NCBI GenBank assembly: GCA_900467745.1
Contig: UBQW01000033.1
Location: 1 to 64,000 of the forward strand
DNA from: Hyphomicrobiales bacterium
GTDB taxonomy: Bacteria; Pseudomonadota; Alphaproteobacteria; Rhizobiales; Rhizobiaceae
Direction of reading: 5' to 3'
Length of the DNA: 64,000 nucleotides
Shown: in pieces, positions 16,840 through 25,243 of the stretch
How positions within the stretch are numbered: the first letter of the stretch is position 1
How the letters are laid out: each line of letters starts with the position of its first letter
Translations under genes and position numbers: made by a program
The notes under the pieces: model-generated
Told to the model about the DNA's origin: nothing
The model's database searches: none
What the model saw: the letters and a program-made list of their open reading frames with translations, nothing else

Positions 16840-17769
16840 ATGAAGTTGAAAATTGCCGCACTGACGTCCCTCTTCGTTCTGGCAGCAACGCTGGCTCAGG
16901 CGAAACCATATCAGGAGATGTTTCCGGGTGCGGATCGTTTCGGAGAGGCCGACAAGGCCATCCTGGAAAAGATGGACTTTCAGCAAGGGGCGATCAAGAT
17001 TCCGGGCGCGAATGCGACCCTCAATATTCCCGAGGAATTCTACTATCTCAGCCCGGCCGACGCTCGCCACGTGATCGTCGACATCTGGGGCAATCCGCCA
17101 CAAGCGGGCGAAGGAACGATGGGGATGGTCTTCCCCGCCAAATACGCTCCCGTTGAGGGCGGCTCATGGGGCTCCGTCGTCGAATACAATGCTGACGGCT
17201 ACGTCTCCGACGTGGACGCCGCATCCACCGACTACGACGAACTCCTCCGCAACATCAAGGACTCGATCGCGGAAACCAATCCGGAACGCGAGAAGCAGGG
17301 CTTCGAGAAGATCACGCTCGTCGGCTGGGCGTCGCCCCCGCATTACGATCAATCCGCGCATGCGCTGCACTGGGCGCGCGATCTCATCTTCGGCGACGAC
17401 ATGAGCCAAGCGCACACGCTGAACTATTCAGTGCGCGTCTTTGGGCGCGAAGGCGTCTTCATGTTCAATTTCGTGGCGGGAATGGACCAGCTGAAGGAAA
17501 TTCAGTCCGCCGTCCCCGACGTCCTGACCATGGTCAAGTTCGACAGCGGCAAGACCTACAAGGACTATGAAAGCGGAGACAAGCTGGCGGCCTACGGCAT
17601 GGCCGGCATGATCGCGGCCGGTGCAGGCGCAAAGGTCGCGGCCAAAGTCGGGCTGCTCGCAATGGCGGCCGTTTTCTTCAAGAAGGCCGGCGTACTTGTT
17701 CTTGTCGCGGGAGCAGCGCTATTGCGGGCCCTCAAAGGACTATTCTCCCGCAAGAAACCCTCGGCGTAA
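16840..17769 (+). CDS. DUF2167 family membrane protein
   Basis: The 309-aa protein has a signal peptide (MKLKIAALTSLFVLAATLAQA), a DUF2167 body (with the segments NIPEEFYYLSP, GMVFP, and GWASPPHYDQSAHALHWA) and one or two hydrophobic segments near the C-terminus before a basic end. DUF2167 proteins are envelope proteins of unknown function. GGGAG lies 10 bases ahead of the chosen ATG, which also begins the signal peptide. Confidence 0.85.
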   Translation: MKLKIAALTSLFVLAATLAQAKPYQEMFPGADRFGEADKAILEKMDFQQGAIKIPGANATLNIPEEFYYLSPADARHVIVDIWGNPPQAGEGTMGMVFPAKYAPVEGGSWGSVVEYNADGYVSDVDAASTDYDELLRNIKDSIAETNPEREKQGFEKITLVGWASPPHYDQSAHALHWARDLIFGDDMSQAHTLNYSVRVFGREGVFMFNFVAGMDQLKEIQSAVPDVLTMVKFDSGKTYKDYESGDKLAAYGMAGMIAAGAGAKVAAKVGLLAMAAVFFKKAGVLVLVAGAALLRALKGLFSRKKPSA

Positions 17770-17779
17770 CGCTAGAGGG

Positions 17780-18211
17780 TCAGTTCGTCTTGGCGTCGGG
17801 CGCAGGCACGTCCGACGTCGCCTTGCAGTCCTTCAGCCAGACGTCATAGATCGGGTGCTCGACGGCGTTGAGGCCGGGGCTGTCGGCGAACATCCAGCCG
17901 GTGAAGATGCGGCGGATCTTGCGATCCAGCGTGATCTCGTCGACTTCGACAAAACCGTCGATCTTCTGCACTTCGCTCTGGTCGCGCGAATAGCAGGCCT
18001 TCGGCGTCACCTGCAGCGCGCCGAACTGGACAGTTTCGTTCACATAGACGTCGAAGGTGGTGATGCGGCCGGTGATCTTGTCGAGGCCGGAAAAGACGGC
18101 AACAGGATTGTCGATGCGGGCGGCCAGAACCGTCTGCGGCAGGAAGGACGAGCCAAGCGCCAGGGCAATGCCGGCGGCACGCAGGACGGGGTTCCGCGTG
18201 AGAAGCTTCAT
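17780..18211 (-). CDS. DUF2155 domain exported protein
   Basis: The 143-aa protein has an N-terminal signal peptide (to about TVLAA) and the DUF2155 core, starting near VFSGLDKITGRITTFDV and ending with the conserved IFTGWMFADSPGLNAVEHPIYDVWLKDC. The two cysteines (in KACYSRDQ and LKDCKA) may form a disulfide in the periplasm. The function is unknown, but the family is nearly always found near aat and the NDUFA12 gene in alphaproteobacteria, as here. GGAAAGAT precedes the ATG. Confidence 0.85.
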   Translation of the reverse strand: MKLLTRNPVLRAAGIALALGSSFLPQTVLAARIDNPVAVFSGLDKITGRITTFDVYVNETVQFGALQVTPKACYSRDQSEVQKIDGFVEVDEITLDRKIRRIFTGWMFADSPGLNAVEHPIYDVWLKDCKATSDVPAPDAKTN

Positions 18212-18235
18212 ATCTTTCCGTCTCCACCGCATTTC

Positions 18236-18264
18236 AAAAATAGAAGGCCGCAGTGTCTGCGGCC
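18236..18264 (-). terminator. Terminator after the NDUFA12 gene
   Basis: Perfect 8-bp stem GGCCGCAG/CTGCGGCC with a 3-base loop (18246-18264), followed on the minus strand by a T-rich tract (CTATTTTT). It separates the NDUFA12 gene from the DUF2155 gene. Confidence 0.7.
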
Positions 18265-18319
18265 GTTCTGCGGGTATAGGTCAATTGTGGCCAAAAACCG
18301 GGCCGGACTGGCTGCTATA

Positions 18320-18718
18320 TCAGCTGCCGGGCGTCCATGCGTCGTAGTCGCCGGTGACGCGCGGACGTTCGCCGGCAACGGCGAGCGAGCCCGGCGGGCG
18401 GTAAGCCTGCGGCGAACCGGTCGGGTTGGCGCGGTGTCCCTTCTGCCATTCCTTGGCGACGTAGGTCTCCTTGGACGGCGGTACGTCGGTGCGATAGTGC
18501 ATCCAGCCGTGCCAGCCCGGCGGGATCGCCGAAGCGTCCGCGTAGCCCTTGTAGATCACCCAACGGCGCGGAAGGCCGAAGGAGGTTGTGCCGCCTTCGT
18601 AGTAGACGTTGCCCAATTCATCTTCGCCGACGCGCTTGCCGAAACGCCAGGTCGCGAAGCGGGTGCCGATCGTCTGACCGTTCCACCAGGTGAAGATTTG
18701 CAGGAGGAGAGTTTTCAT
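18320..18718 (-). CDS. NADH:ubiquinone oxidoreductase subunit NDUFA12 homologue
   Basis: The 132-aa protein matches the complex I accessory subunit NDUFA12 (B17.2): the WWNGQTIGTRFATWRFGKRVGED start, GNVYYEGG, RRWVIYKG, and IPPGWHGWMHY. Alphaproteobacteria share this supernumerary subunit with mitochondria. It stabilises the peripheral arm. It is encoded away from the nuo operon, parts of which lie at the right end of this window. AGGAGGAGA stands close to the chosen ATG. Confidence 0.92.
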   Translation of the reverse strand: MKTLLLQIFTWWNGQTIGTRFATWRFGKRVGEDELGNVYYEGGTTSFGLPRRWVIYKGYADASAIPPGWHGWMHYRTDVPPSKETYVAKEWQKGHRANPTGSPQAYRPPGSLAVAGERPRVTGDYDAWTPGS

Positions 18719-18823
18719 GTCTTTTCCTTGTGCCTGCCTTGGGAGCAAGCGGGACCAGAATTCGATCCTTCGCTTATGCCGCCAGCAGCGCCTGTTGTCC
18801 AGTGATTCCGAAGGCAAAAGGGT

Positions 18824-19288
18824 TCATTTCAGCGCCATCTTGAAGCCGAGATGCGAGGGCTCGAAACCGAGCCGCTCATAGAAGCGATGGGCATCCTTGC
18901 GCTTGGCATTGGAGATAAGCTGCACGCGCGGAAGGCCACGCGCCTTCGCCTGTTCGATGCAGAAATCGATCATCCGGGCGCCGATGCCCTGGCCGCGCAT
19001 GTCGCCGCGCGTCTGCACAGCCTCGATGATCATGAAGGACGCGCCGCGGCCGGTGAGCGTCGTGGTGATCGCGGTCTGGAAGGTGCCGACGACTTCGCCG
19101 GCCAGTTCGGCGACGAACAGTGTTTGATCGGGAGAGGCCGCGATGGTCTCGAAAGCGCGTTCGTAGTCCGGCAGCGCGTCTTCGGATTGGGTGTCGCCGT
19201 GCCCGCCGATATCATCGGCGGCGAACATGGCGATCAATGCCTTCAGATCGTCCAGGCGGGCTTCGCGAATGATGATCTCTTTGGCCAT
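18824..19288 (-). CDS. GNAT family N-acetyltransferase
   Basis: The 154-aa protein has the GNAT fold, with the acetyl-CoA loop RGQGIGARMI and the C-terminal AHRFYERLGFEPSH motif. The substrate is unknown. It is transcribed in the same direction as, and 10 bases after, another GNAT gene, downstream of gatB. Confidence 0.85.
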   Translation of the reverse strand: MAKEIIIREARLDDLKALIAMFAADDIGGHGDTQSEDALPDYERAFETIAASPDQTLFVAELAGEVVGTFQTAITTTLTGRGASFMIIEAVQTRGDMRGQGIGARMIDFCIEQAKARGLPRVQLISNAKRKDAHRFYERLGFEPSHLGFKMALK

Positions 19289-19298
19289 GGGTAATGCT

Positions 19299-19805
19299 TC
19301 AATAGCTGGCGAGCGGTTTTTCGAGGATCAGCGCCGGGATGCCGGATTGGCCGGGGCCGTTGTTCTCGCTCTGGCCGACATCGGCGAAACCGAGTCGGTG
19401 GTAGAACGTGATCGCCGCCTCGTTGCGCGGCTCGACCTCGAGCCGCATGATCTCGGCTGCCGGAAAGCAGGTTTCGAGCTCGGCGAAGATATCACGACCG
19501 ATGCCCTCGCGCTGCAGCGAGGGGCGAACGTAAAGCAGGTGCAGCATGACCGTCTTCGTCATCTCGCCGGACATCGCGGCATAGCCGACGCCGCCGATTT
19601 CCTTGCCGTCATCGGCCACCAGGAATTCGGCATTCTTGTTTGCCATGCGCGTCTTCAACGCCGCGGGCGAGAAGAGCGTCGCGACCAGTTCATCGACCTT
19701 CGGCGCGCCGAGCAGCGCGTCATAGGTCGCATGAAAGGTTTCGACCAGGAGAGCGCGAACCTTGTCGAGATCGCGCTCGCTGGCGGTGCGGACGAAGTAG
19801 ACCAT
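19299..19805 (-). CDS. GNAT family N-acetyltransferase
   Basis: The 168-aa GNAT protein contains LLYVRPSLQREGIGRDIFAE (acetyl-CoA-binding strand and loop) and NEAAITFYHRLGFADVG. The substrate is unknown. It is located 63 bases after gatB on the same strand, so read-through is possible. Confidence 0.85.
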   Translation of the reverse strand: MVYFVRTASERDLDKVRALLVETFHATYDALLGAPKVDELVATLFSPAALKTRMANKNAEFLVADDGKEIGGVGYAAMSGEMTKTVMLHLLYVRPSLQREGIGRDIFAELETCFPAAEIMRLEVEPRNEAAITFYHRLGFADVGQSENNGPGQSGIPALILEKPLASY

Positions 19806-19868
19806 TTTCTTCCTTCCGGCATCGGCTATCCGAAAACCGCTTCACACTTTTCGGCGATGCCGGATGAC

Positions 19869-21374
19869 CTATTCCTCGACGATGCCGAGCTTGGCCTTGA
19901 TCAGCGCCTGGACGGCCTGCGGGTTGGCCTTGCCGCCGGTCGACTTCATCACCTGGCCGACGAACCAGCCGGCGAGAGCGGGCTTGGCCTGCGCCTTGGC
20001 AACCTGATCCGGGTTGGCGGCGATGATCTCGTCCACGGCCTTTTCGATGGCGCCGGTGTCGGTGACCTGCTTCATGCCGCGGCTTTCGACGATCTCGGCC
20101 GGGTCGCCGCCTTCGGTCAGAACGATTTCGAAGACGTCCTTGGCGATCTTGCCGGAGATGGTCTCGGCCTTGATGAGGTCGATGATCGAACCGAGCTGAG
20201 CGGCGGAAACCGGAGTCGATTCAATGTCCTTGCCGAGTTTGTTCAAGGCGCCGAGGAGGTCGTTGATGACCCAGTTGGCAGCCATCTTGCCATCGCGGCC
20301 CTCGGCAACGGCTTCGAAATAGTCGGCGATCGCCTTTTCCGACACGAGCACGGAGGCATCGTAGATCGAGAGGCCGAGTTCGCGCACGAAGCGCTCCTTC
20401 TTGTCGTCGGGCAGTTCCGGCAAGTCGGCTGCGAGGCTCGCCACGAAAGCGTCGTCGAATTCGAGCGGCAGCAGGTCGGGATCGGGGAAGTAGCGATAAT
20501 CGTGCGCGTCTTCTTTCGAGCGCATCGAGCGCGTCTCGCCTTTACCGGCGTCGAACAGGCGGGTTTCCTGGTCGATCACGCCGCCATCCTCGAGGATAGC
20601 GATCTGGCGGCGGGCTTCGTATTCGATCGCCTGGCCGATGAAGCGGATGGAGTTGACGTTCTTGATTTCGCAGCGCGTGCCGAAGCCTTCGCCCGGGCGG
20701 CGCACGGAGACGTTGACGTCGGCGCGCATGGAACCTTCGTCCATGTTGCCATCGCAGGTGCCGAGGTAGCGTACGATCGAGCGCAGCTTGGTCATGTAGG
20801 CCTTGGCCTCATCCGACGAGCGCATATCCGGCTTGGAGACGATTTCCATCAGGGCGACGCCCGAACGGTTGAGGTCGACATAGGACATGGTGGCGTGCTG
20901 GTCGTGCAGCGACTTACCGGCGTCCTGTTCCAGGTGCAGGCGCTCGATGCCGATCTCGATATCCTCAAACTGGCCCTGACGATCCGGGCCGAGCGAGATC
21001 ACGATCTGGCCCTCGCCGACGATCGGATCCTTGAACTGCGAGATCTGATAGCCCTGCGGCAGGTCGGGATAAAAGTAGTTCTTGCGGTCGAAGATCGAAC
21101 GCTTGTTGATCTGCGCCTTCAGACCGAGACCGGTGCGGACCGCCTGGGCGACGCATTCCTCGTTGATAACGGGCAGCATGCCGGGCATGGCGGCATCGAC
21201 CAGCGAGACATTGGAATTCTGCGGCTTGCCGAATTCGGTCGAGGCGCCGGAGAACAGCTTCGAATTGGACAGCACCTGCGCATGGACTTCCATGCCGATG
21301 ATGACTTCCCAATCGCCAGTGGCGCCGGGAATGAAGCGTTTCGGATCAGGCGTGCGAACGTCGACAAGGGTCAT
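19869..21374 (-). CDS. gatB: Asp-tRNA(Asn)/Glu-tRNA(Gln) amidotransferase subunit B
   Basis: The 501-aa kinase/tRNA-binding subunit of the GatCAB amidotransferase phosphorylates misacylated Glu-tRNA(Gln) or Asp-tRNA(Asn) for amidation. It contains the family hallmarks WEVIIGMEVHAQV, KNYFYPDLPQGYQISQ and MRADVNVSVR, and a C-terminal GatB/Yqey domain. Unlike many bacteria, gatB is not adjacent to gatCA here but about 2.3 kb away, as in other rhizobia. The gene has no strong ribosome-binding site. Confidence 0.95.
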   Translation of the reverse strand: MTLVDVRTPDPKRFIPGATGDWEVIIGMEVHAQVLSNSKLFSGASTEFGKPQNSNVSLVDAAMPGMLPVINEECVAQAVRTGLGLKAQINKRSIFDRKNYFYPDLPQGYQISQFKDPIVGEGQIVISLGPDRQGQFEDIEIGIERLHLEQDAGKSLHDQHATMSYVDLNRSGVALMEIVSKPDMRSSDEAKAYMTKLRSIVRYLGTCDGNMDEGSMRADVNVSVRRPGEGFGTRCEIKNVNSIRFIGQAIEYEARRQIAILEDGGVIDQETRLFDAGKGETRSMRSKEDAHDYRYFPDPDLLPLEFDDAFVASLAADLPELPDDKKERFVRELGLSIYDASVLVSEKAIADYFEAVAEGRDGKMAANWVINDLLGALNKLGKDIESTPVSAAQLGSIIDLIKAETISGKIAKDVFEIVLTEGGDPAEIVESRGMKQVTDTGAIEKAVDEIIAANPDQVAKAQAKPALAGWFVGQVMKSTGGKANPQAVQALIKAKLGIVEE

Positions 21375-21521
21375 GGAAATGCTCTTTTGAGGCTATCTTA
21401 TTCAACTGGTGAGGTAACGGAAATGACCTTCCGGTGCAAGGCTTTCGGCATGGTCTCGGCCATTGCGACCCGCGCACTGACCATTTTTCGGTTGTTAACG
21501 GGCCGCCGCTAAACTTCGCCA

Positions 21522-21827
21522 ATGCTTCTCACCGATCTCACCAAAATCATCGGACTGTTCACAGCCTGGAACGGGCTGGTGTTCGCGATCTACTTCGTCG
21601 ACAAGCAGGCCGCGCGCTATGGCCAGTGGCGCATCAGCGAAAAGACGCTCCTGACGCTTGCTTTCCTTGCCGGTAGCCCCGGCGCCGTGGGCGCCCAGCA
21701 ACTGCTGCGCCACAAGACCCGCAAGGAGCCGTTTCGCTCGGACCTGATGGCGATCTGCGGCTTTCATCTGCTTGCCGTGATCGCGCTCATCGCCGGCATC
21801 GCGGCCAGGATACTTGGATTTATCTAG
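21522..21827 (+). CDS. DUF1294 small membrane protein
   Basis: The 101-aa protein has an N-terminal helix, the DUF1294 core (FVDKQAARYGQWRISEKTLL, then GGSPGA-like AGSPGAVGAQQLLRHKTRKEPF) and two C-terminal hydrophobic helices. The function is unknown. The gene lies divergent to gatB, and its 3' end overlaps by four bases the convergent GNAT gene. Confidence 0.85.
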   Translation: MLLTDLTKIIGLFTAWNGLVFAIYFVDKQAARYGQWRISEKTLLTLAFLAGSPGAVGAQQLLRHKTRKEPFRSDLMAICGFHLLAVIALIAGIAARILGFI

Positions 21828-22330
21828 AACGCACCGTAGGGTCCCTCGCCTTGCGACGACACCGGTTTCGATAGCCCAACGGAAGGGACGTCCCTGTCGA
21901 GCTTGGGATTATAGGCGACCGAAAGCCAGTGGATGGCGTAGCCGTTCTTCTTGAAGAAGGTGATCGCCTCGTTGTTTTCGGCGTGGGTCTGCATCATCAC
22001 GCTATCGAGCCCCTGCTCCGCCACTTCCTTCTCGATCGACTGCAGCAGAGCCGAGCCAAGGCCATGACCGGTGAAAGACGGATCGATCCAGAAGTCCGAA
22101 ATCGTCTCGTCTAGATTTTCGCGCGCGGCCCATCCGGCCGTGTGGCCGTTCCATTCGATGACGGTGATGGTCAGCCAGCGGGTCTCGGCGAAATTCATGA
22201 AGGCGCTGCGGGCAGCCGACGCCATCGCATCCGCCTCGCCGATCGGCGCCATGGCCTTCTGCCAGGCGCGCAGCCCGATCTCGCTCAAAACCTCGGCTTC
22301 GCCCTCATGGGCATTGCGAATAGTGATCAA
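21824..22330 (-). CDS. GNAT family N-acetyltransferase
   Basis: The 168-aa GNAT protein has the acetyl-CoA loop GHGLGSALLQ and NNEAITFFKKNGYAIHW. Its middle and C-terminal parts line up with the GNAT encoded at 23223-23717 (shared AGW-AR, VSD/ISD-W-x-P, THA-N--AI motifs), suggesting a local duplication. It is divergent from the yjhX-like gene, with a 307-base interval. Confidence 0.85.
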   Translation of the reverse strand: MITIRNAHEGEAEVLSEIGLRAWQKAMAPIGEADAMASAARSAFMNFAETRWLTITVIEWNGHTAGWAARENLDETISDFWIDPSFTGHGLGSALLQSIEKEVAEQGLDSVMMQTHAENNEAITFFKKNGYAIHWLSVAYNPKLDRDVPSVGLSKPVSSQGEGPYGAF

Positions 22331-22637
22331 TCAGAACCTCCGAAACACCGAGGAAAGTAAACCACCGAATCAGGCCATCGCAAAGCCTTCCGTAACTTCA
22401 GGCGAGCCTTTTCCCGCATTGCAGCAGACGGAGCATGCTTGGCGCCGACCTTGACGCCAACGGGGCCGAAGCCTATCAAATCCTCATGTTGAGCTCGCAA
22501 TCAGAGACCCGGTAAAGGCCCTGCCCGCAAGTTTTCTTGCGCGCATGGGCCCGACGAGAACGAAGCCCTGACGTCCAACGCGGACGCCAGATCGTTTTTG
22601 TGCGCCTTAAACGGCGCGAGACCGGATCAACATCTCC
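22331..22637. other. Intergenic region with hairpins ahead of the yjhX-like gene
   Basis: No supported gene. It has a hairpin CGCAAG-tttt-CTTGCG (22526-22541), a terminator-like hairpin (22568-22599) and a further GCGCC/GGCGC hairpin (22602-22617), all on the path to the yjhX-like start. A 26-codon frame at 22435-22515 precedes them, but GGAG is only one base from its ATG, so I do not call it. The region must also hold the promoter of the divergent GNAT gene. Confidence 0.4.
22568..22599 (+). terminator. Terminator/attenuator-like hairpin upstream of yjhX-like gene
   Basis: CTG-a-CGTCC pairs with GGACG-c-CAG across a 5-base loop and is followed by ATCGTTTTTG. It lies 38 bases before the toxin-like gene start, so it could attenuate it or end a short upstream transcript. 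Confidence 0.5.
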
Positions 22638-22895
22638 ATGGATATTTCACGCGCGGAACAGCGCATCCTGCACTTGCTAGCCCAAGGCGGCCGCATCGAA
22701 ATCGAACGCGACGACAGAAGGAAGATCGAGGCCGTCAACTGCCTCACCCGCGACGGCTGGCTCTACCCCGGCTTCGACCTCGAGCTCTTTCGAAGGCTCA
22801 AACGGCTGAAAGCGATCAGATCGCAGACCGGACAGCCATACCGGATCACCGAACGCGGGCTGCGACTGGTGCGCTCGCAGTTGGACAACCGATGA
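22638..22895 (+). CDS. YjhX/TopAI-like protein (UPF0386)
   Basis: This 85-aa protein has the same length and pattern as E. coli YjhX (TopAI): a start like MDISRAEQRILHLLAQGG, then DGWLYPGFDLELFRRLKRL, then PYRITERGLRLVRSQLDNR. In E. coli, TopAI binds and inhibits topoisomerase I and is paired with the GNAT-type antitoxin YjhQ. Here no co-operonic antitoxin is seen, but GNAT genes flank it on both sides on the other strand. No clear ribosome-binding site precedes the ATG. It ends at a strong terminator. Confidence 0.8.
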   Translation: MDISRAEQRILHLLAQGGRIEIERDDRRKIEAVNCLTRDGWLYPGFDLELFRRLKRLKAIRSQTGQPYRITERGLRLVRSQLDNR

Positions 22896-22900
22896 GAGGG

Positions 22901-22930
22901 AAACGGCGCCGCTTAGGTGGCGCCGTTTTT
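22901..22930. terminator. Rho-independent terminator after yjhX-like gene
   Basis: Perfect 9-bp stem AACGGCGCC/GGCGCCGTT (22902-22927) with an 8-base loop and TTTTTC on the plus strand. The arms and flanking A run also allow use by the convergent 89-aa gene. Confidence 0.75.
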
Positions 22931-23199
22931 CACTTGGCCACCAACGCCGCACGCATCGCCGCCCACTCATCGCCAAACGAACCTGTTGCAACCGGCTTGC
23001 CCGCCAGTCGATACCAGTAACCGGCATTCCACTCATCGCCTTCGATGCGGTGGCAGAGCGCGTGGCCCCAATCGAAAGGCTGTTCGCCTTCGTGGGCCTG
23101 GCAGATGTCATGCACGGCCTTCCATTCGGCTTCGATCACGAAGTCCGCGGAGGCCAGGCGGTCGAAAGCCTCGATGAGCGCTGCAATCTGCGATGCCAT
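22930..23199 (-). CDS. Conserved-looking hypothetical protein, 89 aa
   Basis: The soluble protein is rich in Trp, Ala and His (for example EAEWKAVHDICQAHEGEQ and DEWNAGYWYRLAGKP). AGGAG lies 7 bases ahead of the chosen ATG. It is preceded by a GNAT gene on the same strand with a 23-base gap. I do not recognise a named family. The layout (DWGHALCHRIEGDEWNAGYWYR) suggests a compact globular protein; no catalytic motif is evident. Confidence 0.6.
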   Translation of the reverse strand: MASQIAALIEAFDRLASADFVIEAEWKAVHDICQAHEGEQPFDWGHALCHRIEGDEWNAGYWYRLAGKPVATGSFGDEWAAMRAALVAK

Positions 23200-23222
23200 A
23201 AACCGTCTCCTGTCCTTGGGTG

Positions 23223-23717
23223 CTAAGGCAGCGCCTTTTTCATATGCACCTTTTCGAGATCGATCCCCATGCTCTTGGAAAACTCGATCCCGCGCCACAC
23301 GATAGCAAAACCACAGCGTTCATACAGCCGGATCGCGCCGGTGTTGCTGGCATGGGTATCGATGCGGGCCAATGGATAGCCGTCTGCCGAGATGAGGTTG
23401 AGGATGTGGAGGACCAGCGCTCGACCAATGCCCCTGCCCTGATGATCCGGATGCACCCAAAGGTCGGACACGTAATCGCGCGCACCGTCCCGCGCCGTCC
23501 AGCCGGCGACTACGCCATCGATTTCGGCAACGTGCACGTCACCCGATGTGCTCTCTGCGAAGATCGAAAATTCGTGCCGGACGCGTTCGGCAATTTCATG
23601 GGCGATATCATGGCCCGTGAAGGCCTCGCTGGATTTCCAGCCCGCAAAACCGACTTCGCCGACCAGCATGTGGTCGGCGATCGTCATGTCTCTGATGTTC
23701 AGTCCGCTTACCACCAC
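23223..23717 (-). CDS. GNAT family N-acetyltransferase
   Basis: This 164-aa GNAT protein has HQGRGIGRALV and NTGAIRLYERCGFAIVWRG. It overlaps the gatA stop by 10 bases if the GTG start is used; the ATG ten codons later (MTIADHML) is an alternative. The overlap suggests co-translation with gatCA. It appears paralogous to the GNAT at 21824-22330. Confidence 0.82.
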   Translation of the reverse strand: MVVSGLNIRDMTIADHMLVGEVGFAGWKSSEAFTGHDIAHEIAERVRHEFSIFAESTSGDVHVAEIDGVVAGWTARDGARDYVSDLWVHPDHQGRGIGRALVLHILNLISADGYPLARIDTHASNTGAIRLYERCGFAIVWRGIEFSKSMGIDLEKVHMKKALP

Positions 23718-25189
23718 TTGGCGGGGGTGAAGCGGCCGGCGGCTTGTTCGATGACGTGGGCCGTCTTGAAGAGGGTTTCTTCCTCGAACGGCTTGCCAAT
23801 GAGCTGCAGGCCGAGCGGCAGGCCCTTGTGGTCGAGGCCGGCGGGGACCGCGATGCCGGGAAGGCCGGCCATGTTGACGGTGACGGTGAAGATGTCGTTC
23901 AGGTACATCTTGACCGGATCCGATGCCAGGTCCTCGTCGGCGATGCCGAAGGCGGACGACGGGGTCGCAGGCGTCAGGATGGCGTCGACGCCGGCGTGGA
24001 AGGCGAGGTCAAAGTCGCGCTTGATCAGCGTGCGGACCTTCTGCGCCTGGATGTAATAGGCGTCGTAGTAACCTGCCGAGAGAACGTATGTGCCGATCAT
24101 GATGCGGCGCTTGACTTCCTTGCCGAAACCGGCGGCGCGGGTCTTCTCGTACATGTCGGCAATGTCCTTGCCGTCGACGCGCAGGCCGTAGCGCACGCCG
24201 TCGTAGCGCGCGAGGTTCGAGGAAGCCTCGGCGGGTGCCACGATGTAATAGGCCGGCAGCGCGTACTTGGTGTGCGGCAACGAGATATTGACGATCTCGG
24301 CGCCGGCATCCTTGAGCCAGGCGATACCCTGCTGCCAGAGCGTTTCGATCTCTTCCGGCATGCCGGCGACGCGGTATTCGTTCGGAATGCCGATCTTCAT
24401 GCCCTTGAGCGACTGGCCGAGCACGGCTTCGTAATCGGGAACAGGCAGATCGACCGAGGTCGTGTCCTTGGCGTCGACCGAGGCCATGGACTTGAGGAGG
24501 ATGGCGGCGTCGCGGACGTCACGGGCGATCGGGCCGGCCTGGTCGAGCGACGAGGCGAAGGCAACCGTGCCCCAGCGCGAGCAGCGGCCGTAGGTCGGCT
24601 TGATGCCGACGGTGCCGGTGAAGGCGGCGGGCTGGCGGATAGAGCCGCCGGTGTCGGTGGCGGTGGCGCCGGCGCAAAGGTGTGCGGCAACGGCAGCGGC
24701 CGAGCCGCCCGAGGAACCGCCGGGAACGAGCTGCTGGTTCGAGCCTTCAGCGCGCCACGGGTTGATGACCGCGCCGTAATGCGAGGTCTCGTTGGAGGAG
24801 CCCATGGCGAACTCGTCCATGTTCAGCTTGCCGAGCATGACGGCGCCGTCGTCCCACAGGTTCTGCGTGACGGTCGATTCGTAATGCGGCTTGAAGCCGT
24901 CGAGGATGTGGCTGCAGGCCTGGGTGTGGATGCCTTCGGTGGCGAAGAGATCCTTGATGCCGAGCGGAATCCCCTCGAGCTCGCCGCCCTTGCCGCTGGC
25001 AAGACGCGCGTCGGAGGCTTCGGCCATCTGCAACGCCTTCTCGGGCGTCACCTTGATATAGGCGTTGAGCTTGTCGTTGGCCGCCTCGATCGCCGAGATG
25101 TAGGCCTCGGTGAGTTCGGTTGCTTTGATTTCCTTGGCGCGCAGCTTGGTGCGGGCTTCGGCAATGGTCAGGCTGGTGAGTTCGCTCAT
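23708..25189 (-). CDS. gatA: Asp-tRNA(Asn)/Glu-tRNA(Gln) amidotransferase subunit A
   Basis: The 493-aa amidase-signature subunit releases ammonia from glutamine for GatB. It has the amidase signature with GGSSGGSAAAVAA (cis-Ser region) and the catalytic Lys in the PLGIKDLF segment, plus a second serine in TDTGGSIRQPA. The ATG is chosen over a TTG five codons earlier because it gives the usual family length. It follows gatC by 54 bases. Confidence 0.95.
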   Translation of the reverse strand: MSELTSLTIAEARTKLRAKEIKATELTEAYISAIEAANDKLNAYIKVTPEKALQMAEASDARLASGKGGELEGIPLGIKDLFATEGIHTQACSHILDGFKPHYESTVTQNLWDDGAVMLGKLNMDEFAMGSSNETSHYGAVINPWRAEGSNQQLVPGGSSGGSAAAVAAHLCAGATATDTGGSIRQPAAFTGTVGIKPTYGRCSRWGTVAFASSLDQAGPIARDVRDAAILLKSMASVDAKDTTSVDLPVPDYEAVLGQSLKGMKIGIPNEYRVAGMPEEIETLWQQGIAWLKDAGAEIVNISLPHTKYALPAYYIVAPAEASSNLARYDGVRYGLRVDGKDIADMYEKTRAAGFGKEVKRRIMIGTYVLSAGYYDAYYIQAQKVRTLIKRDFDLAFHAGVDAILTPATPSSAFGIADEDLASDPVKMYLNDIFTVTVNMAGLPGIAVPAGLDHKGLPLGLQLIGKPFEEETLFKTAHVIEQAAGRFTPAKWW

Positions 25190-25243
25190 GATGGTTCGCT
25201 TCAAATCTTGAATGGCAACGAGGTCGGAAAGCGGCGGAAGGCC

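Noticed and set aside
19191..21512. A 773-codon open frame on the plus strand opposite gatB and a GNAT gene
   Set aside because: It is an antisense shadow of strongly coding minus-strand genes in high-GC DNA, with no recognisable domain and no start signals.
22435..22515. A 26-codon frame in the yjhX-like leader
   Set aside because: GGAG is only one base from the ATG, which is too close for a functional ribosome-binding site. It is mentioned as part of the leader only.
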